Of a stretch of 64,000 nt of DNA, positions 1-8,046 are shown piece by piece. The notes below the pieces were generated by a model. That model was not told the DNA's origin, searched no databases, and was given only the letters and a program-made list of their open reading frames with translations. Source of the DNA: Paraburkholderia ultramafica (lineage in GTDB: Bacteria; Pseudomonadota; Gammaproteobacteria; Burkholderiales; Burkholderiaceae). Position numbers and translations under genes: made by a program. The stretch spans positions 119,436 to 183,435 of the forward strand of contig NZ_CADIKK010000017.1 of assembly GCF_902859915.1 (NCBI RefSeq). The letters run 5' to 3'. Position 1 is the stretch's first letter. Every line of letters begins with the position of its first letter.

Positions 1-469
1 CGCCTTTCACGTTGCGTTGATACGGCGACAGCGGATGGCCGTAGTGCGGATTCAGGCCGAGTCCGGAAAACGCGAACTCGCTCATGTTGGTGCGCCCGAC
101 GATTACCGCGCCGGCCCGCTTCAAACGCGCGACCGCGACGGCGTCCGCCTTCGCGGCGGGGGCGTCGGCGAGCACCACGGAACCGGCGCGGGTCGGCTGG
201 CCTTCTATATCGAACAGGTCCTTGACCGACACCGGAATCCCGGCGAGCGGCGACAGCACGGTGCCGGCGGCGCGCAGGCGGTCGTGCGCGTCGGCGGCGG
301 CGCGGGCGCTGTCGGCGTCGACGTGCATGAAGGCGACCGCGCCCTGGCCGGCCGGATCGGCGATCCGTTCGAGCGCGGTTTCGACGAGCGCGCGGCTCGC
401 GGTGCGGCCGGCGGCGAGGTCGGCGGCAAGCTGGGCAAGCGGCGGGAAGGGCGTGAATTCAGTGGCCAT
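1..469 (-). CDS. Amidase-signature family amidase, N-terminal part (cut by window edge)
   Basis: Hydrolase of the amidase-signature family; only the first 156 codons are inside the window. The start at 469 gives a protein beginning MATEFTPFPPLAQLAADL. Family landmarks are SVKDLFDIEGQPTRAGS, whose Lys is the first member of the Ser-cisSer-Lys triad, and GRTNMSEFAFSG, which precedes the two catalytic Ser residues lying beyond the edge. The substrate cannot be read from this fragment. It follows, on the same strand, a GntR regulator, a broken MFS permease and a DUF2848 gene, so use of an imported amide is inferred. A GatA role is unlikely because no gatB or gatC is adjacent on the visible side. 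Confidence 0.85.
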   Translation of the reverse strand, partial: MATEFTPFPPLAQLAADLAAGRTASRALVETALERIADPAGQGAVAFMHVDADSARAAADAHDRLRAAGTVLSPLAGIPVSVKDLFDIEGQPTRAGSVVLADAPAAKADAVAVARLKRAGAVIVGRTNMSEFAFSGLGLNPHYGHPLSPYQRNVKG

Positions 470-569
470 GATGTCGGTAGGAATCCGGTTGAACCGGGGC
501 AAGCCGGTTGATCAAATGGATGCGGCAAATAAAGCGTGCGATTGAGAACCGTCGATGCGCTGCGGGCGC

Positions 570-1250
570 TCAGATGCGATTGAACAGTGTCGCGCGGAAC
601 GCCTCGATATGCTTTTGCACCGATTGACGGGCGCCTTCGGCATCGCGTTCGCGCAGCAGACGAAACAGTTCGAGATGTTCTTCGTGGACGTCTTCGAGAT
701 GATGCGGCTCGGACAGCGAAATGAACCAGAAGCGCAGCGAGCGTTCATGCAGTCCGCGCAGGATATCGGCCAGCACCGGGTTGCGCGAGGCGGCCGAGAT
801 CGCCAGATGAAACTCGCGGTCGATGTCCATCATGCCTTCAATATCGTGCGCGGCGGCGCATACCGACGAGCGTTCCAGCAGCGCCTGCATCGCGTCGTAA
901 TCGTGCTGCTGCGCGTGGCGCGCGGCGAGTTCCACGCAGTAGCTTTCGTTGACAAGGCGCACGTCAATGATCGCCAGCACGTCGTCGAGCGAAACCGGCC
1001 GGACCATGATGCCCTTTCTCGGCATGATGGTCAGCATGCCTTCGTGCACCAGCCGGTGCAGCGCCTGATGAACCGGCGTTCTGCCGATCCCGGTCAGCGC
1101 CATCAATTCCGCTTCGTTGAGCACCTCGCTCGGCCGCAGCCGCATCGTGATGATCTCGCGCTTGACGAACGCATAGGCCTGTTCGGCGAGGCTCGCGGCG
1201 GCGCTCGCGCGGGTGGGCGGGGAGGGGCGGGCAGTCTGCAGGAGCGTCAT
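570..1250 (-). CDS. GntR-family transcriptional regulator, FCD subfamily
   Basis: A 226-residue DNA-binding regulator. Residues about 20-85 form a GntR winged helix-turn-helix (LAEQAYAFVKREIITMRL, then LMALTGIGRTPVHQALHRL and the wing MLTIMPRKGIMV). Residues about 95-220 form a helical FCD effector domain; its likely metal or ligand residues include Asp and His in DIDREFHLAI and the late HEEH and QKHIEAF helices. FCD regulators usually repress a nearby catabolic operon and are released by a pathway metabolite, often an organic acid. Its place between the permease and amidase genes suggests it controls this cluster. The effector is unknown. Confidence 0.9.
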   Translation of the reverse strand: MTLLQTARPSPPTRASAAASLAEQAYAFVKREIITMRLRPSEVLNEAELMALTGIGRTPVHQALHRLVHEGMLTIMPRKGIMVRPVSLDDVLAIIDVRLVNESYCVELAARHAQQHDYDAMQALLERSSVCAAAHDIEGMMDIDREFHLAISAASRNPVLADILRGLHERSLRFWFISLSEPHHLEDVHEEHLELFRLLRERDAEGARQSVQKHIEAFRATLFNRI

Positions 1251-1316
1251 GGGAGGAGCTAGCGGGCGATGTCGTCCGCATTGTAGAGCAAGGTTTTGCG
1301 TCGACGGCGCGGCAAC

Positions 1317-2169
1317 TCAGGCACGCCCCGGCGAAACCGCCGCCGCATGCTGCACCTTGACGCGCGGCATCAGCAGCGTCACCAGCCCGCCGACGATCAG
1401 CGCCCCCGCGATCAGCACGAGCCCGAACGTCACGCTATGCGTCGCGTCCTTGACGATGCCGAGCACGTACGGGCTCACATAGCCCGCGAGGTTCGCAATC
1501 GAGTTGATCACCGCGATCCCGGCGACCGCCGCCGTGCCTTGCAGGAAGGTCGTCGACATCGACCAGAAGATGCCGAAGCCCGCGAGGATGCCGATATACG
1601 CGCCAGCCGCGCAGGCCGTGCGCGTCATGCAGCGCCGACATCAGAAAGCCCGACAACGGCGCGCCGATGATGCCCGCCACCGGAATCGCCGCCATGAACA
1701 CCGCGACCATCCGCGCGCGCCGGTCGGATGGAAACCAGAAGGTCAGATACAGCACCACGCCCGGCACCAGCCCGGCTTCGGCCACGCCGAGGAAAAAGCG
1801 CAGCACGTAGAACATCGTCTCGCTGCGCACGAACATCATCAGGCACGACAGCAGCCCCCACAGCATCGTGATGCGGGCGATCGTGGCGCGCGCGCCGAAC
1901 TTCTTCAACAGCAGATTGCTCGGCACTTCGAACACGAAGTAGCCGAAGAAAAAGATCCCCGCGCCGAGTCCGTACGCCGCGTTCGAGAGGCCGAGGTCGC
2001 CGGTGAACTGCAGCTTCGCGTAGCCGATGTTGACGCGGTCCAGATACGACAGCACATAGACGAGAAACAGGAACGGCATGATGCGCCAGGTGATCTTGCG
2101 CAACGCGGTGGCTTCGAGCCACGCGTCGGACGACGCGGCGGCACTGACGGATAGCGACGGGGAGCTCAT
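1317..2169 (-). pseudogene. MFS permease (anion:cation symporter family), broken by internal deletion and frameshift
   Basis: The first part, from 2169, is a normal N-terminal half of an ACS-family MFS carrier: cytoplasmic leader, TM1-5, and motifs SYLDRVNIGYAKLQF and LGVAEAGLVPGVVLYLTFWF. Reading is normal up to SALHDAHGLRGW near 1605-1625, then turns into Arg-rich nonsense ending at 1435. The C-terminal TM segments (GILAGFGIFWSMSTTFLQGTAA, cut here into shorter runs, then GYVSPYVLGIVKDATHSVTFG) continue in another frame to the stop at 1317. Both parts together encode about 284 residues, whereas the family has about 430, so some 140-150 codons covering TM6-TM10 are missing. The remnant cannot form a 12-TM carrier. 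A real deletion and an assembly error are both possible. Confidence 0.85.
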
Positions 2170-2176
2170 GAGTGCC

Positions 2177-2863
2177 TCATTCGACGATAGGTAGCGCGCG
2201 CACGCGATAGGCGTGGCGCAGTGTGCGGTTCAGGATGGGGTCGTGCAGTTCGAGTTCGAGCGCGTCGCCGTCGGCCATCCCGACGATGCCGCCTTGCACC
2301 GCCAGCGTGCCGCAGAACATCGCCGCGCGTTGTGCGAGCGGCGCGCGTGCGAGCAGGTCCGCGGCCGGCAGCAACGACGCGACGCTGCCTTGCTGATAGA
2401 CGCGCCGCTCGCCGTTCGCGAGTGCGTAAGCGCGCAATTCCAGTTGATCCCAGTGGCCGGCCACCTCGTCGAAACGCCACGCGTCGCGCGCGAGCGGTTT
2501 CGGGCAGACCTGCTTGGAGACGGTCACGCCGTAGGCCTCGACTTCGCGGTCGGTGTGGTCGGAGCCGATCGTGACGAGCAAGCCCGTGTTTGCCTGCACC
2601 AGCACGCATTCGGCTTCGCCGCTGGACTTCGCGCCGACCACGTCGATCTGCTCGGCCTGCGTCAGCAGCTCCGCGCCGAGACGGTAGAAGCACGGCGTGG
2701 TGGACGGCCGCTTCACGCCGAGTTCGGCCAGTTCGGCGATGTGATGCTCGATGGCGGCCTGGTCGCGCCCGGCCCAACCGGCGATCGTCAGACGGCTCAC
2801 TTCGACACGCTCCGCACGACTCTGGCCGGCTCGGTCTACGACATTGAAGGACAACTGCTGCAT
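2177..2863 (-). CDS. DUF2848 family protein
   Basis: A 228-residue soluble protein that I recognise as DUF2848, a family of unknown biochemical role with a fold likened to fumarylacetoacetate hydrolases. Matching features are VKRPSTTPCFYRLGAELLTQ, the TIGSDHTDREVEAYGV segment, the KQVCPKPLARDAWRF segment and the final ELELHDPILNRTLRHAY. ATG at 2863 is chosen over the GTG at 2866. It is the first gene of the minus-strand cluster with the MFS permease and sits 34 bases behind a palindromic AT-rich site. Context suggests a catabolic enzyme. The function is not established. Confidence 0.8.
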   Translation of the reverse strand: MQQLSFNVVDRAGQSRAERVEVSRLTIAGWAGRDQAAIEHHIAELAELGVKRPSTTPCFYRLGAELLTQAEQIDVVGAKSSGEAECVLVQANTGLLVTIGSDHTDREVEAYGVTVSKQVCPKPLARDAWRFDEVAGHWDQLELRAYALANGERRVYQQGSVASLLPAADLLARAPLAQRAAMFCGTLAVQGGIVGMADGDALELELHDPILNRTLRHAYRVRALPIVE

Positions 2864-2899
2864 CACTCGACTCCGAAGAAAATATGCGTCAAATATTAT

Positions 2900-2913
2900 T
2901 GTGATATTTCACA
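2900..2913. promoter_or_regulatory. Inverted repeat TGTGA-N4-TCACA, candidate operator of the DUF2848 operon
   Basis: Two perfect 5-bp arms, TGTGA and TCACA, with spacer TATT, embedded in AT-rich DNA (AAATATTATT before it) within the divergent region between the DUF2848 gene (start 2863) and the antiporter gene (start 3094). Its position, 37 bases before the DUF2848 start, fits an operator over the promoter. The local GntR protein is the obvious candidate binder. That is inference. Confidence 0.45.
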
Positions 2914-3093
2914 TGAGTCCAGCGTGTCAAAAATATTCCTGGCCGACTGAGGACGAGCGAAGCCGACCGCAGGCGGCTGGATGCGTCGCCCAGCGCCAAT
3001 CCCAAGCCCTTCGACCCTTTGCGCGATTCGGCATGTTCTGGTCGGCTGCTACACTGCGCTTCTCTGAGATTACTTTTTGTAAGGAACGCATCC

Positions 3094-4851
3094 ATGCACC
3101 ATGGCATCGGCTTCATTCAGGATCTGGCGGTCGTGATGGCGCTCGCCGGCGTCGTCACCGTGCTGTTCCATCGCCTGAAGCAGCCGGTGGTGCTCGGTTA
3201 TATCGCCGCCGGCGTGATCATCGGACCGTACACGCCGCCGTTCCAGCTGATCCACGACGAGCAGACCATCCAGACGCTAGGCGAACTCGGCGTGGTGTTC
3301 CTGATGTTTTCGCTGGGACTCGAATTCAGCTTGCGCAAGCTCTTCAAGGTCGGCGCGACGGCGATCGTCGCGGCGCTCTCCGAGATCGTGCTGATGTTGT
3401 GGATCGGCTATGAGATCGGCAGCGCGTTCGGCTGGAGTTCGATGGACTCGCTGTTTCTCGGCGCGATCCTCGCGATTTCGTCGACCACCATCATCGTCAA
3501 GGCGCTGTCCGAGTTGGGCCTGAAGCGCGAGAGCTTCGCGCAGCTAGTGTTCGGCATCCTGATCGTCGAGGACATACTCGGTATCGCGATGCTGGTGCTG
3601 CTGACCGGTATCGCGCAGACCGGGCAGTTGAGCGCCGGTCTCGCGATGGTCACGCTCGGCAAGCTGCTGCTGTTCATGACGGTGTCGCTGCTGATCGGCG
3701 TGCTGGTGGTGCCGCGCGCGTTGAACTACGTGGCGCGCACGCGCAGCGACGAGATGCTGCTGGTGTCCGTGCTCGGCTTCTGCTTCGGCTTCTGTCTGCT
3801 GGTGGTCAAGCTCGACTACAGCATGGCGCTCGGCGCGTTCCTGATCGGCGCGATCATGGCCGAATCGCGCCATCTGCATCGGATCGAACATCTGATCGCG
3901 CCGTTGCGCGACGCGTTCTCGGCGATCTTCTTCGTGACGATCGGCCTGATGCTGAATCCGGCCGTGCTGGTCGACTACGCGTGGCCGATCGCGGTGATCA
4001 CGACGGCGGTGATCGTCGGCAAGATCGTGTCGTGCGGGCTCGGCACCTTGCTCGCCGGCAAGGACGGACGTACGGCGACGCGGGTCGGCATGACCGTTTC
4101 GCAGATCGGCGAGTTCTCGTTCATCATCGCGTCGCTCGGCGTGACGCTGAAGGTGACGAGCGCGTTTCTGTATCCGATCGCGGTGGCGGTGTCGGCGCTG
4201 ACCACGCTGTTCACGCCGTATCTGATTCGCGCCGCCGATCCGCTGACCCGGTGTCTAGCTCGCGCGATGCCGGGCACGCTCGCCAAGGTGTTCGGCCTCT
4301 ATGGTCAGTGGTTGCGCAGCCTGAGCACGGCCAGCGGCGAGCCGACCCTATTCAGCCTGACGCGGCGGATCATTCTGCAGATTGCCGTCAACCTTGCGCT
4401 GGTCGCCGCGATTTTTCTGGCCGTATCGTATAGCGCGCCTTATACCGGCAAGCTGCTCGCACATTGGTTGAGTTCCGAGCCGATGCAGCGCGTGGTGCAG
4501 TGGAGCGTCGCGCTGGTCGTGTCGATGCCGTTTCTGGTGGCGGTCTATCGCAAGACCAAGTCGCTCGCGCTGCTGCTCGCCGAAGTCAGCGTGCAGCCGG
4601 CGACAGCGGGGCGCTTGACGAGCGCGCTCCGTTACGCGATCGCCGATCTGGTGCCGGTGGTGTCGATGGCCGGCGTGTTTTTGCTGGTTGCGGCGCTCTC
4701 GGGCAGCATCCTGCCGCCGACCGGCCTGCTCGCCGCCGTACTGATCTGCGCGGCAGTGCTGCTGGCGCTCGTGTGGCGCTGGTGCGTGAAGATTCACGCG
4801 TCGATGCAGATCGCCTTGCGCGAGACTTTTGAAGAGCAGCCGGATCCTTGA
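3094..4851 (+). CDS. CPA2-family monovalent cation:proton antiporter, KefB/YbaL-like without RCK domain
   Basis: An inner-membrane protein of 585 residues. ATG at 3094 follows AAGGAA at 3081 and gives MHHGIGFIQDLAVVMALAGVV. The first 380 residues are a Na+/H+ exchanger domain with 12 or so TM segments and CPA2 hallmarks: KQPVVLGYIAAGVIIGP, LGVVFLMFSLGLEFSLRKL, ISSTTIIVKALSELG and MTVSQIGEFSFIIASLG. After a linker come four further hydrophobic segments. KefB and YbaL normally end in a cytoplasmic TrkA-N/RCK domain with a GxGxxG nucleotide site; none is visible here. It probably exchanges K+ or Na+ for H+, but the ion cannot be assigned. Confidence 0.88.
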   Translation: MHHGIGFIQDLAVVMALAGVVTVLFHRLKQPVVLGYIAAGVIIGPYTPPFQLIHDEQTIQTLGELGVVFLMFSLGLEFSLRKLFKVGATAIVAALSEIVLMLWIGYEIGSAFGWSSMDSLFLGAILAISSTTIIVKALSELGLKRESFAQLVFGILIVEDILGIAMLVLLTGIAQTGQLSAGLAMVTLGKLLLFMTVSLLIGVLVVPRALNYVARTRSDEMLLVSVLGFCFGFCLLVVKLDYSMALGAFLIGAIMAESRHLHRIEHLIAPLRDAFSAIFFVTIGLMLNPAVLVDYAWPIAVITTAVIVGKIVSCGLGTLLAGKDGRTATRVGMTVSQIGEFSFIIASLGVTLKVTSAFLYPIAVAVSALTTLFTPYLIRAADPLTRCLARAMPGTLAKVFGLYGQWLRSLSTASGEPTLFSLTRRIILQIAVNLALVAAIFLAVSYSAPYTGKLLAHWLSSEPMQRVVQWSVALVVSMPFLVAVYRKTKSLALLLAEVSVQPATAGRLTSALRYAIADLVPVVSMAGVFLLVAALSGSILPPTGLLAAVLICAAVLLALVWRWCVKIHASMQIALRETFEEQPDP

Positions 4852-4867
4852 GTCAGCGGGCTTTGCG

Positions 4868-4950
4868 CTGTGGTCCCCAAGGGGACTTCCTTCGCGGTGT
4901 GGTCCAAGGGGATTTCGTTCAGGCGTCCCGCAAGGGGCTTCCTGCGGGCG
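4868..4950. repeat. GC-rich imperfect repeats with hairpins, downstream of the antiporter gene
   Basis: GTGGTCCCCAAGGGGACTTCC is followed by a diverged copy around GTGTGGTCCAAGGGGATTTCG and by CCCGCAAGGGGCTTCCTGCGGG. The first contains the palindrome GTCCCC-AA-GGGGAC. The last forms a stem between 4927-4932 and 4943-4948. No T-tract follows, so this looks like intergenic repeat DNA, not a strong terminator. Confidence 0.5.
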
Positions 4951-5056
4951 TCCGCGACAATGTGAGCAATTGTGTGCGGGTTTGCGGCGCGTGCTGCGCT
5001 AGCGGATAATCAGGGCATATTCATTCGTTCGCGTGGAAGGCGCCTGTCTGACTGTC

Positions 5057-6562
5057 ATGAGCGAAAATAAACCTGAAAACACCGGCGCGCCCGGCAGCCC
5101 GTCGTCGCCTTCGGCGTCGCCAGCTACAGCGTCTTCCGGTGCAACCCCCGACGTAAGCTCGGGCGCGGCGAAACCCGGCACCTCGCCGCTTGAACCGGCG
5201 GCCTCGCTACCGCCCTTGCATGAAGACGCGATCCAGTCGCCGATCAAGGATGTCGTGACACCGGCTGCCGCAGAGGCGGCCGCAAGGTCATCGACTGACA
5301 GCCCCGCCAGCGCGTCGGCCGTGACGCCGGCCGATCCGCAAACGGCCCGGCAACGCGACGCGGCCGAGGCACGCAGTTCGGCTGCGGCGTCCACCGCGAA
5401 GCAGGAGGCCGAAGTTCATGAGCGCGCTGCACGGCGTACCGGCGCACCTGCGGCGCATCCCGAGATCACGAAAGGCATGAAAAGCGCGCCATCCGCATCC
5501 ACGCTGACGAGCAGCGAGCCGCTTGCCGGCAAACTAACCGCCTCGGCGGACGACGTCGTCGCGACCGAAGAACCCGAGGCTGCCACCAGGCGTCCGGCCG
5601 GCGCGCCGCCGCCGGGCTTCGGCGCGGCGCCCGACTTCACCGCGACCAATCCGCCGCCGCCCAACGCGTTGCCGCAGTCGCCGCCGCGCTATCTGAAGCA
5701 GAGCGATTCGGCATGGACCGTGTTTGGCCGCATCGTCGCGGCACGTGCGCGCCAGATGTTCGATCGCGCGGGGCAACGGATCACCCAGCGTACGCTGCGC
5801 ATCGGCGTGTCGGCGCGCATCTTCCATCCGGAGCCGGGTGCGAAGGGGCTGCGCGGCAAGACTTTGCAGTACCTCGAGGAATCGATCGCGCACTGGGTGA
5901 TGTCGCGCGACGTGCTGGTGTTCATGATTCCGACGGTCGGTCATCAGGGCATGCTGCACCCGAGCAACATCCGTTTGCGCGACTACGCGAAGCATCTCGA
6001 CGGCCTGCTTCTGCAAGGCGGCGCCGACGTCTCGCCGCAATCGTACGCGGAAGCGGCGACCAGCCACGAGTGGCCCGGCGACCGCGTGCGCGACATGTAC
6101 GAGCTCGAACTGCTGCACGAATTCGTCGAATCGGGCAAGCCGGTGCTGGGCGTGTGCCGCGGCTGCCAACTGATCAACGTGGCGTTCGGCGGCACCTTGT
6201 ATCAGGACATCGCGACCGATGTGCCGACCGCAAGCACGCACGTCAACGAGGACTACGATCAGCATCGGCACGGGGTTCACTTTCCGGACGGTTCGACGCT
6301 GGTCAACATGTTCCCGGGCCGGCGCGACGCGATCGTCAACTCGATCCACCACCAGGCGGTGAAGACGCTCGGACGCGATCTCAATATCGAGGCGGTATCG
6401 GCGTCGGACGGCATCATCGAGGCCGTGCGCTATCGGCGTGCGCCGTTCGTGATGGGGGTGCAGTGGCATCCGGAGTTTCATCGCGCGGGCGGCCCGGAGT
6501 TGCTCGATTGCACGCCTTTGCTCGATACGTTCCTGCGGGTGGCGCGCGAGACGCGGTTTTGA
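5057..6562 (+). CDS. Class I glutamine-amidotransferase-like hydrolase (PuuD / gamma-Glu-GABA hydrolase family) with long disordered N-terminus
   Basis: A 501-residue protein from ATG 5057; an in-frame ATG at 5033 is also possible. Residues 1 to about 220 are Ala/Pro/Ser-rich and probably disordered. The C-terminal 270 residues are a peptidase C26 domain: GLLLQGGADVSPQSY, nucleophile Cys in GVCRGCQLINVAFGG, HVNEDYDQHRHGV, SIHHQAVKTLG and the catalytic His in MGVQWHPEF. PuuD-type enzymes cleave gamma-glutamyl amides such as gamma-glutamyl-GABA in putrescine breakdown, but they lack this extension and no putrescine genes are nearby. The exact substrate is open. The extension may be a tether or a composition artefact of GC-rich DNA. 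Confidence 0.82.
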   Translation: MSENKPENTGAPGSPSSPSASPATASSGATPDVSSGAAKPGTSPLEPAASLPPLHEDAIQSPIKDVVTPAAAEAAARSSTDSPASASAVTPADPQTARQRDAAEARSSAAASTAKQEAEVHERAARRTGAPAAHPEITKGMKSAPSASTLTSSEPLAGKLTASADDVVATEEPEAATRRPAGAPPPGFGAAPDFTATNPPPPNALPQSPPRYLKQSDSAWTVFGRIVAARARQMFDRAGQRITQRTLRIGVSARIFHPEPGAKGLRGKTLQYLEESIAHWVMSRDVLVFMIPTVGHQGMLHPSNIRLRDYAKHLDGLLLQGGADVSPQSYAEAATSHEWPGDRVRDMYELELLHEFVESGKPVLGVCRGCQLINVAFGGTLYQDIATDVPTASTHVNEDYDQHRHGVHFPDGSTLVNMFPGRRDAIVNSIHHQAVKTLGRDLNIEAVSASDGIIEAVRYRRAPFVMGVQWHPEFHRAGGPELLDCTPLLDTFLRVARETRF

Positions 6563-7166
6563 TGCGGTTGGGTTTTTAGGCTCACGCTTCGACCGCGTGG
6601 CTTGGGCTTGGGTTTGGGTTGGGTGCCGTCTCCTGAAGCTGATTTGTCCGACGCGCCGTCGCGTTATGCGGCGGTGCGTTGCGCGCGACATGGCGCTGCG
6701 CCACCTCTTCCACGCGGTTTCCTGTGCATTTTCCTCGTCGGCTTCCCTTTATCGAGATAATAAGGAATCCGGGTTTTCATGGCCGCAATGGGGCAATGCC
6801 GGATTCTCCGCCTGAGATTTTTCGCCGTATCAGGCCCGCTTTTAATTCGCCGATCTCAAACGCGATAGACCCGATTCGGCTTTTACGATCCGGCAATCCG
6901 TCTATCGCAATATTGCAAGCCCGCTTGCCGTTGGATTCGTACAAATTCAGCGTAAGTTGGGAAGCGTCTGCGCGAGGTAGATTGCTGCGTTTTCGTCATA
7001 TCTGAACACTTTTATTCCGCAATTGCGCGATTCATTCGACGAGATTCATTCGCTGTCGATTTATCTCAATTTAGAGCCGCTTCAGACGGCATTTGAGTGC
7101 TTCGCTTAACAGCAAATCCGCGTGATAATCTGCGGCTGTTTTCGGATTTGCATGGAGCAAGCAGGT
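6563..7166. other. Intergenic region without a convincing gene
   Basis: About 600 bases, partly AT-richer than the surroundings. Short open frames here (for example 6679-7005) lack a ribosome binding site and have unlikely composition. An inverted repeat, GAATCCGG near 6767 and CCGGATTC near 6801, is visible. The right part must carry the promoter of the DUF2968 gene. Confidence 0.5.
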
Positions 7167-7946
7167 ATGAAGCATCCCTTAATAATACGGCGTGCCATGC
7201 TGCTCGTGGCCTCGTGCGCGCTGTTGCAGCACGCCGGCTTCGGGCTCGCTGCGCAAAGCGTAGAGGCCGCGCTGATCGCCGGCATGCGACCGGCCAACAG
7301 TGAGCTGATGCCGCAACCCAACGTTGCCGGGCTGCCCCAGGTTGCCGCGCTGCCCGGGGCGCCCGCGGATACGCCGGACGCACAGGACGCACAGGACGCA
7401 CAGGACGCGGCCAGCAATGCGCAAGGCAATGTCGCCGAGTTGATGCGGCTGATTCACGACGCGAAGCTGAGCGAACTGCGCACCACGTATAACGGCAGTT
7501 ACGGCGCGAGTCTGTTCTTCTATCCGCAAGAGGTGACGTACTACGTCGCGTTATTTCAGGACAAACATTTCTGGCGCGTGATCAAGTTGGAGAATGTGGA
7601 TCGCGCGGAAGCGATCTACGCGGGTTTCGCCCAGCAGACAGCGCAACTCGCCGACGTCGAAATTCGCCGCACGCAATTGCAGGCGCAAAAGGCCTACATC
7701 GAAAACATCATTGCGATTTCGCAGGATCGCGCGAAACGCTTGCAAGCCGATCTCGACGTCGCACGCACGCAGCAGGCCAAGGTCGACGACTACCAGAGGC
7801 AAACGCAGGGCGAGGCGGTCACGCTGCATGCAGAGAAGGAGAAAGCGCAGGCGCAATTGCGGCAGGTGCAGAGCGAAGTCATGCAGTTGCAGCGCCAGAC
7901 GGAATTTGGACTACCGCTTCGGAACGGACTGCCGAACCAGAAGTAA
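7167..7946 (+). CDS. DUF2968 family exported protein with coiled coil
   Basis: A 259-residue protein of unknown function that I assign to DUF2968, a family found in Burkholderia relatives. ATG 7167 (MKHPLIIRRAMLL) is preferred because GGAG lies at 7154-7157; upstream in-frame ATGs are less well placed. Residues 1-28 form a signal peptide ending near GFGLAAQ. Next is a Pro/Ala linker with a 9-base tandem repeat encoding Asp-Ala-Gln (7378-7407). The conserved core has LSELRTTYNGSYGASLFFYP, TYYVALFQDKHFWRVIK and a long coiled coil (about 165-245) rich in Gln, Lys and Ala. It probably acts in the periplasm or at the envelope. Confidence 0.75.
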   Translation: MKHPLIIRRAMLLVASCALLQHAGFGLAAQSVEAALIAGMRPANSELMPQPNVAGLPQVAALPGAPADTPDAQDAQDAQDAASNAQGNVAELMRLIHDAKLSELRTTYNGSYGASLFFYPQEVTYYVALFQDKHFWRVIKLENVDRAEAIYAGFAQQTAQLADVEIRRTQLQAQKAYIENIIAISQDRAKRLQADLDVARTQQAKVDDYQRQTQGEAVTLHAEKEKAQAQLRQVQSEVMQLQRQTEFGLPLRNGLPNQK

Positions 7947-7974
7947 CGGAGAAGTAGAGGCGGCGTGATAGAAG

Positions 7975-8011
7975 AAAAGCCCGGCTACGAACAACAGCCG
8001 GGCTTTTTTTT
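7975..8011 (+). terminator. Rho-independent terminator
   Basis: Stem AAGCCCGGCT / AGCCGGGCTT with a 9-base loop, followed by eight T. It ends the DUF2968 transcript. The A-run on the other side could also stop the convergent gene on the minus strand. Confidence 0.9.
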
Positions 8012-8046
8012 GCGCCGCGATTTTCCCGAAATTACCCGGTTAACGC

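Noticed and set aside
2900..2913. CRP-binding site
   Set aside because: The spacer between TGTGA and TCACA is four bases; CRP needs six.
6597..7005. Two overlapping short frames downstream of the amidotransferase gene
   Set aside because: Composition unlike neighbouring proteins, no start signals, no homology I can recognise.
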